This document shows, one piece after another, positions 63,529 through 64,000 of a stretch of DNA of 64,000 nt. A model generated the notes under the pieces. That model was not told the origin of the DNA, did not search any database, and saw only the letters and a list, made by a program, of their open reading frames with translations. The first letter of the stretch is position 1. Each line of letters starts with the position of its first letter. A program made the translations under genes and the position numbers. Source of the stretch: Verrucosispora sioxanthis (GTDB lineage Bacteria > Actinomycetota > Actinomycetes > Mycobacteriales > Micromonosporaceae); assembly GCF_010560025.1 (NCBI RefSeq), contig NZ_SAIY01000005.1, positions 434,001-498,000 of the forward strand, read 5' to 3'.

Positions 63529-63930
63529 TCAGACGTTGAAACCGAGGGAGCGGAGCTGGTCGCGGCCCTCGTCAGTGATCTTGTCCGGTCCCCACGGGGG
63601 CAGCCAGACCCAGTTGATCCGGATGTCGTCGACGAGACCACCGCCGGGGCCGGTGGTCAGCGCCTGACGGGCCTGGTCCTCGATCACGTCGGTGAGCGGG
63701 CAGGCCGCCGAGGTCAACGTCATGTCCAGGGTGGCGACGTTCTGGTCGTCGACGTGTACGCCGTACACCAGGCCGAGGTCGACCACGTTGATGCCCAGCT
63801 CCGGGTCGACGACGTCCTTCATCGCCTCCTCGATGTCGGCGACGGCGGCCTTGCCGCCGACCGCCGGGGTCACCGCGCCGTCGGTCGCCACGGCGCCCGA
63901 CTCCGGCGTGCTGTTGGTCTGCTCGGTCAT
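63529..63930 (-). CDS. sufT: DUF59/MIP18-family Fe-S assembly protein (SufT-like)
   Basis: A 133-residue protein helping Fe-S cluster maturation. After a 30-residue low-complexity N-tail comes the DUF59 domain: EEAMKDVVDPELGINVVDLG, DMTLTSAACPLTD with the conserved Cys77, and the C-terminal WLPPWGPDKITDEGRDQL. ATG 63930 has ggagg 7 nt upstream and overlaps the preceding sufU stop (ATGA). It closes the suf operon and matches Rv1466 in position. Aconitase, coded about 20 kb away, is a plausible client. Confidence 0.93.
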   Translation of the reverse strand: MTEQTNSTPESGAVATDGAVTPAVGGKAAVADIEEAMKDVVDPELGINVVDLGLVYGVHVDDQNVATLDMTLTSAACPLTDVIEDQARQALTTGPGGGLVDDIRINWVWLPPWGPDKITDEGRDQLRSLGFNV

Positions 63931-64000
63931 GCCTTCACCTCCGTCGGGCTCGCGCCCACACCGGCGCGTGCCGCGGCGTCCTTGAACGCCATCCACGGCA
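63927..64000 (-). CDS. sufU: C-terminal end of SufU-like Fe-S assembly protein (gene continues beyond the window)
   Basis: Only the last 23 residues are visible (PWMAFKDAAARAGVGASPTE, then VKA and the stop). The WMAFKDA ending is characteristic of actinobacterial SufU/NifU-like proteins, which supply sulfur to SufBCD. The stop overlaps the sufT start by ATGA. The assignment rests on this short stretch plus gene order. Confidence 0.6.
   Translation of the reverse strand, partial: PWMAFKDAAARAGVGASPTEVKA

Overview
The window is GC-rich (roughly 70% or more) actinobacterial chromosome, most like Micromonospora or a close relative. GTG starts, ATGA/GTGA stop-start overlaps and leaderless promoters (TANNNT 6-8 nt before the start codon) are common. 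The conserved genes lie in the same order as the M. tuberculosis block around Rv1465-Rv1485 (sufU, sufT, echA/ABC-F, acnR, acn, moxR-DUF58-VWA, fabG1-inhA-hemZ), read here from right to left with many genes inserted. No tRNA, rRNA, CRISPR array or phage module was seen.

Layout. 1-1813: end of an unknown gene, a CCCCGG repeat and palindrome, and a TetR/hydrolase divergent pair. 1842-5271: fabG-inhA-hemH-HAD operon on the minus strand (fatty acid elongation and heme). 5425-9976: a two-component system, a DUF1023-like hydrolase and an acyltransferase (both frameshifted), then a 17-aa leader ORF and a 28-aa membrane peptide. 10089-13133: moxR-DUF58-VWA operon. 13370-18181: a small Cys/His protein, two bPH2 membrane proteins, a PAP2 phosphatase, a FlK-like thioesterase and a metallo-beta-lactamase-fold hydrolase. 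18219-28453: a PfkB sugar kinase (frameshifted), a secreted LPMO with CBM2, asparagine synthetase, aminopeptidase P and two paralogous beta-helix proteins behind a duplicated control region. 28571-38955: a giant secreted amylopullulanase, two membrane-anchored CBM2-like proteins, an NTF2-like protein, a permuted NlpC/P60-like protein and a beta-helix protein. 39499-43798: a secreted C39-like protease behind three SigR-like promoter repeats, a VOC protein and aconitase. 43862-47542: a conservon (sensor kinase, roadblock, DUF742 remnant, GTPase). 47955-50966: DUF2630, a RIO-type kinase, a complete IS5-family element and a HAD phosphatase. 51118-55500: AcnR; a three-gene operon of TIGR04222 membrane protein with a Gly/Cys tail, DUF692 (MNIO) oxidase and a small partner; then an SDR and Mug. 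55522-64000: ABC exporter, enoyl-CoA hydratase, HTH protein, ABC-F, zinc metallopeptidase, acVLRF1, LysE, SufT and the end of SufU.

The strongest candidate for a poorly described system is the operon at 51794-54009. It encodes a membrane-tethered protein with a five-cysteine glycine tail next to an MNIO-family oxidase and a small partner, the gene logic of metal-dependent RiPP modification. Other good leads are a 16/18-identical AcnR box before both acnR and acnA, four sequence-unrelated intergenic palindromes all 61-68 bp long, three identically spaced GGAAT-N18-GTT repeats, a duplicated promoter/operator before the beta-helix pair, and a leader ORF whose ribosome site folds into a hairpin.

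Caution: at least eight genes carry single-base frame breaks, almost all explained by one missing G or C in a short homopolymer. These look more like sequence or assembly errors than gene decay, so those genes are probably intact in the organism.
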